From Actinomycetota bacterium (GTDB lineage Bacteria; Actinomycetota; Thermoleophilia; Solirubrobacterales; Solirubrobacteraceae), in assembly GCA_009699615.1 (NCBI GenBank), contig WLNV01000067.1, positions 1 to 7,569 of the forward strand: a DNA stretch of 7,569 nucleotides. The letters run 5' to 3'. Shown one piece after another: positions 5,514 to 7,569 of this stretch; the first letter of the stretch is position 1; every line of letters starts with the position of its first letter. Both the position numbers and the translations under genes were made by a program. The notes below the pieces were generated by a model. It ran no database searches, was not told the origin of the DNA, and saw nothing but the letters and a program-made list of their open reading frames with translations.

Positions 5514-6512
5514 ATGGAGATCGGAATCGCCACCTTTGGCGACGTCAGCCGCGACGTAACGCCGGCCGAGCGGATCAAGCAGATGCTGAAGGAGGCGAAG
5601 CTCGCCGACGAGGTTGGCCTCGACCTTTACGCCGTCGGTGAGCACCATCGCCCCGATTACATGATCTCGGCGCCGACCGTGCTGCTGGCCGCGGTTGCCG
5701 CTCAGACCGAGCGAATACGACTCTCGTCGGCGGTCACCGTTCTCTCCTCGGAAGATCCAGTCCGCGTTTGGCAGCAGTTCGCCGAGCTCGACCTGATCTC
5801 TGGTGGCCGGGCCGAGATCATGGCCGGTCGCGGCAGCTTCACCGAGAGCTTCCCGCTCTTCGGATACGACTTGAAGGATTACGAGCCGCTCTTTGCCGAG
5901 AAGCTGGACCTGCTGCTGAAGCTTCAGGATGGCGGGCCGATCGACTGGCGTGGCGACCATCGTCCTTCGCTTCAAGCCGACGGCATCTTCCCGCGGCCGG
6001 TCCAAAGCCCGCTTCCAATCTGGATCGCCGTCGGCGGCACGCCCGCCTCAATCGAGCGCGCCGCGCGGCTGCGGTTGCCGCTCGCGCTGGCGATCATTGG
6101 CGGCCGCGTCTCCAACTTCGTCGGCCACGTCAACCTCTATCGCTCGGCAGGCGGCGAAGGGTCGCCGCTGGCGATCCAGATGCACGGTTTCGTTGCTGAG
6201 AACGCGACGCAAGCCAATTCGCGCTTTGCGCCCGAGCAGATTGAGCTGATGAACCGAATCGGCCGCGAGCGCGGCTGGCGGCCGATGACAAACCAGCAGT
6301 ACCTAGCGATGACGGAAGGTGATGGCGCAATCGTCGTCGGCTCGCCCGAGGATGTCGCTGAGAAGATCATCGGCGCCCATCGCCTACTCGGCAACAGCCG
6401 CTTCCTGATGCAGATGGGCGTCGGCTCGATCTCGCACGAGCATGTAATGGAATCGATCGAGCTGCTGGGCACGAAGGTCGCGCCACTCGTGCGGGCCGAG
6501 TTGGCCGGCTGA
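5514..6512 (+). CDS. LLM class flavin-dependent oxidoreductase (luciferase-like monooxygenase family)
   Basis: The product is 332 aa from the ATG at 5514. This start is chosen because family members begin with the first barrel strand (MEIGIATFGDV); in-frame ATGs at 5496 and 5469 would add 6 or 15 residues not typical of the fold, though the Shine-Dalgarno evidence is weak for all three. Landmarks are GEHHRPDY (42-49), LSSEDPVRVWQQFA (77-90), the very characteristic DLISGGRAEIMAGRGS (93-108) followed by FTESFPLFGYDL (109-120), and PIWIAVGGT (168-176). The protein should be a TIM-barrel enzyme of the bacterial luciferase superfamily using FMN (or, in some actinobacterial relatives, F420) for oxidation of an unknown substrate; the subgroup is the one usually annotated just as LLM oxidoreductase. 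The length is normal and no frameshift is seen. It is cytoplasmic, and its stop lies only 6 nt from that of the opposing MFS gene. Confidence 0.9.
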   Translation: MEIGIATFGDVSRDVTPAERIKQMLKEAKLADEVGLDLYAVGEHHRPDYMISAPTVLLAAVAAQTERIRLSSAVTVLSSEDPVRVWQQFAELDLISGGRAEIMAGRGSFTESFPLFGYDLKDYEPLFAEKLDLLLKLQDGGPIDWRGDHRPSLQADGIFPRPVQSPLPIWIAVGGTPASIERAARLRLPLALAIIGGRVSNFVGHVNLYRSAGGEGSPLAIQMHGFVAENATQANSRFAPEQIELMNRIGRERGWRPMTNQQYLAMTEGDGAIVVGSPEDVAEKIIGAHRLLGNSRFLMQMGVGSISHEHVMESIELLGTKVAPLVRAELAG

Positions 6513-6518
6513 CCGCGA

Positions 6519-7569
6519 CTATTCGGGCGGAGCCCTTGACTGGTCGGGCGACCCCGGCTGCGTCGTTGGAAGGCTCCTCGTGAACGGCAGTGCCAGCAGC
6601 GTGAAGAGCGCGAGAATCGCCAGCGCTGCTCGGAGCCCATTGATTCTCGCCTGCGCGTTCTCTTGCACGATCGCGTCGGCGGTGGCTGCTGGCACGTCGT
6701 TCTCGTCGAGCGCAGCCTGCAGCTCCTTATCGGAGATGAATGGCGCGCCTCCGGCGAGCTCGACTTGAGCCGACGCGGTGACGCTTGCCGGTACCTGTGG
6801 GTTGTCGCTGATCCCGCTGATGAACGAGGTCGAAAGCGCAGAGATCAGGACAGCGCCCGCCAAGGCGGTTCCAATCGACGCGCCAAGTTGTGTGCCCGTG
6901 TTCTGCAGGCCGCCCACTTCTCCCGTCTTCTCGTCCGGCACTGAGGAGACCGTGACGGCGCCGAGCTGTGAGGCGAGGGCGCCGATGCCTAGACCGGCGA
7001 GAAGCAGCGGCCCGGTTACGATCTCCGGCCCGGCGCCGAGTTCCAGTAGCCCGACGAGCAGAGTGATGCCGGCGAAGAGAACAACGAACCCGGTGCGGAC
7101 GATTCTCCGCGGTGAAGCCGTTGGAAGCATTCGCGGAACGGCGACCGCCGCCGCGAGCAGCGCCAGTGAGAGCGGGAGCAGCCGCACGCCGGTCTCGATC
7201 GCGGAGAGTCCGAGGGCGATCGAAAGGAAGAGCGGGATCACAAAGAAGAGGCCGGCCTGAACCAGAAACTGAAACAAGAGCGCGGTGATGCCGCCACGCA
7301 GCTGCCTGATCCGCAGCATCGCCGGCTCTACGAGCGCGGTTTCGCCGCGCTCGATCCGCCTGTTCTCCCAGACGATGAAGAGCGTCAGGACAACGCCGCC
7401 GGCAAGCATCATCCAGATGACCGGCGAGAGGCTGAGCCACTCGGGTGCGCCGGGCTTTGGCTTCACGAAGCCCCAGGTTCCCGAGCGCAGCACTCCGAGA
7501 ACGAGCAGTGCGAGCCCTAGCGCCGATAGAGCAGTTCCACCGAGATCCAGCTTGGCTCCCTCTTCGGCA
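6519..7569 (-). CDS. DHA2-type (14-TMS) MFS exporter, C-terminal part, 5' end outside the window
   Basis: The frame is open to the right edge, giving 349 visible residues; in-frame GTG/ATG codons inside are not taken as the start because the sequence upstream (LDLGGTALSALGLALLVLG, encoded at about 7494-7548) is the seventh-span region of DHA2 transporters. The visible part covers about eight spans: the cytoplasmic ENRRIERGETALVEPAML linker, the 'GG...LLFQFLVQAGLFFVIPLFLS' span, 'GLSAIETGVRLLPLSLALL', an 'IGALASQLGAVTVSSVPDEKTGEVGGLQNTGTQLGASIGTALAGAVL' stretch typical of DHA2, then a large extracytoplasmic loop with FISDKELQAALDENDVPAATADAIV and a final span. Such proteins are proton-driven efflux pumps for drugs or lipophilic compounds (EmrB/QacA group); the substrate cannot be told. 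The N-terminal six spans, including motif A, are not in view. Convergent with the LLM gene with almost no gap. Confidence 0.9.
   Translation of the reverse strand, partial: AEEGAKLDLGGTALSALGLALLVLGVLRSGTWGFVKPKPGAPEWLSLSPVIWMMLAGGVVLTLFIVWENRRIERGETALVEPAMLRIRQLRGGITALLFQFLVQAGLFFVIPLFLSIALGLSAIETGVRLLPLSLALLAAAVAVPRMLPTASPRRIVRTGFVVLFAGITLLVGLLELGAGPEIVTGPLLLAGLGIGALASQLGAVTVSSVPDEKTGEVGGLQNTGTQLGASIGTALAGAVLISALSTSFISGISDNPQVPASVTASAQVELAGGAPFISDKELQAALDENDVPAATADAIVQENAQARINGLRAALAILALFTLLALPFTRSLPTTQPGSPDQSRAPPE

Noticed and set aside
5363..5578. N-terminal extension of the TSP3/DUF5666 frame to 5578
   Set aside because: It would run across the divergent promoter region and into the LLM gene, and precede a proper signal peptide with its own ribosome-binding site.
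6778..7260. 160-codon plus-strand open frame opposite the MFS gene
   Set aside because: Ser/Pro/Thr/Arg-rich shadow of membrane-protein codons; the minus strand encodes clear DHA2 transporter segments.
7491..7493. GTG at 7493 as the start of the MFS gene
   Set aside because: The same frame continues upstream to the window edge with a further DHA2-like membrane span, so the gene is cut by the edge and not short.

Overview
The window reads as ordinary chromosomal DNA from a high-GC Gram-positive bacterium, most likely an actinobacterium near the Thermoleophilia/Solirubrobacterales. The basis is the GC-rich third codon positions, GTG starts, signal peptides rich in Ala and Val, and the protein families present (a secreted EEP-fold hydrolase with an N-terminal MTRNIYLGAD motif, a DHA2 transporter with a long extracytoplasmic loop, a flavin-dependent LLM oxidoreductase). 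The lineage is inference. I see no rRNA, tRNA, IS element, phage gene, plasmid gene or CRISPR array.

Layout, left to right. The 3' end of a gene resembling a short-chain dehydrogenase tail (+, ends 137). A secreted endonuclease/exonuclease/phosphatase-fold protein (+, 267-1307). Facing it, a two-gene minus-strand unit: a cytoplasmic DUF1330-like protein (2530-3237), then an LtrA-family membrane protein (1333-2499). Divergent from that unit, a secreted polysaccharide deacetylase (+, 3347-4132). Convergent with it, across a strong hairpin, a secreted calcium-binding-type protein with thrombospondin type 3 repeats and three DUF5666-like repeats (-, 4220-5362). Divergent again, an LLM flavin-dependent oxidoreductase (+, 5514-6512). 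Last, the C-terminal two thirds of a DHA2-type MFS exporter (-, 6519 to beyond the right edge).

Strands alternate, so only the DUF1330-like/LtrA pair is a convincing operon. Three genes encode exported proteins (EEP hydrolase, deacetylase, TSP3/DUF5666 protein), giving a cell-surface flavour, but the sequence does not show that they work in one pathway. I did not find a clearly new multi-gene system. The two items most worth a second look are the deacetylase, whose motif 1 reads TFDGG instead of TFDDG and so lacks a canonical metal ligand, and the TSP3/DUF5666 protein, two of whose three repeats carry an EF-hand/dockerin-like DxDGxG...D loop and which ends in a His/Asp-rich tail.
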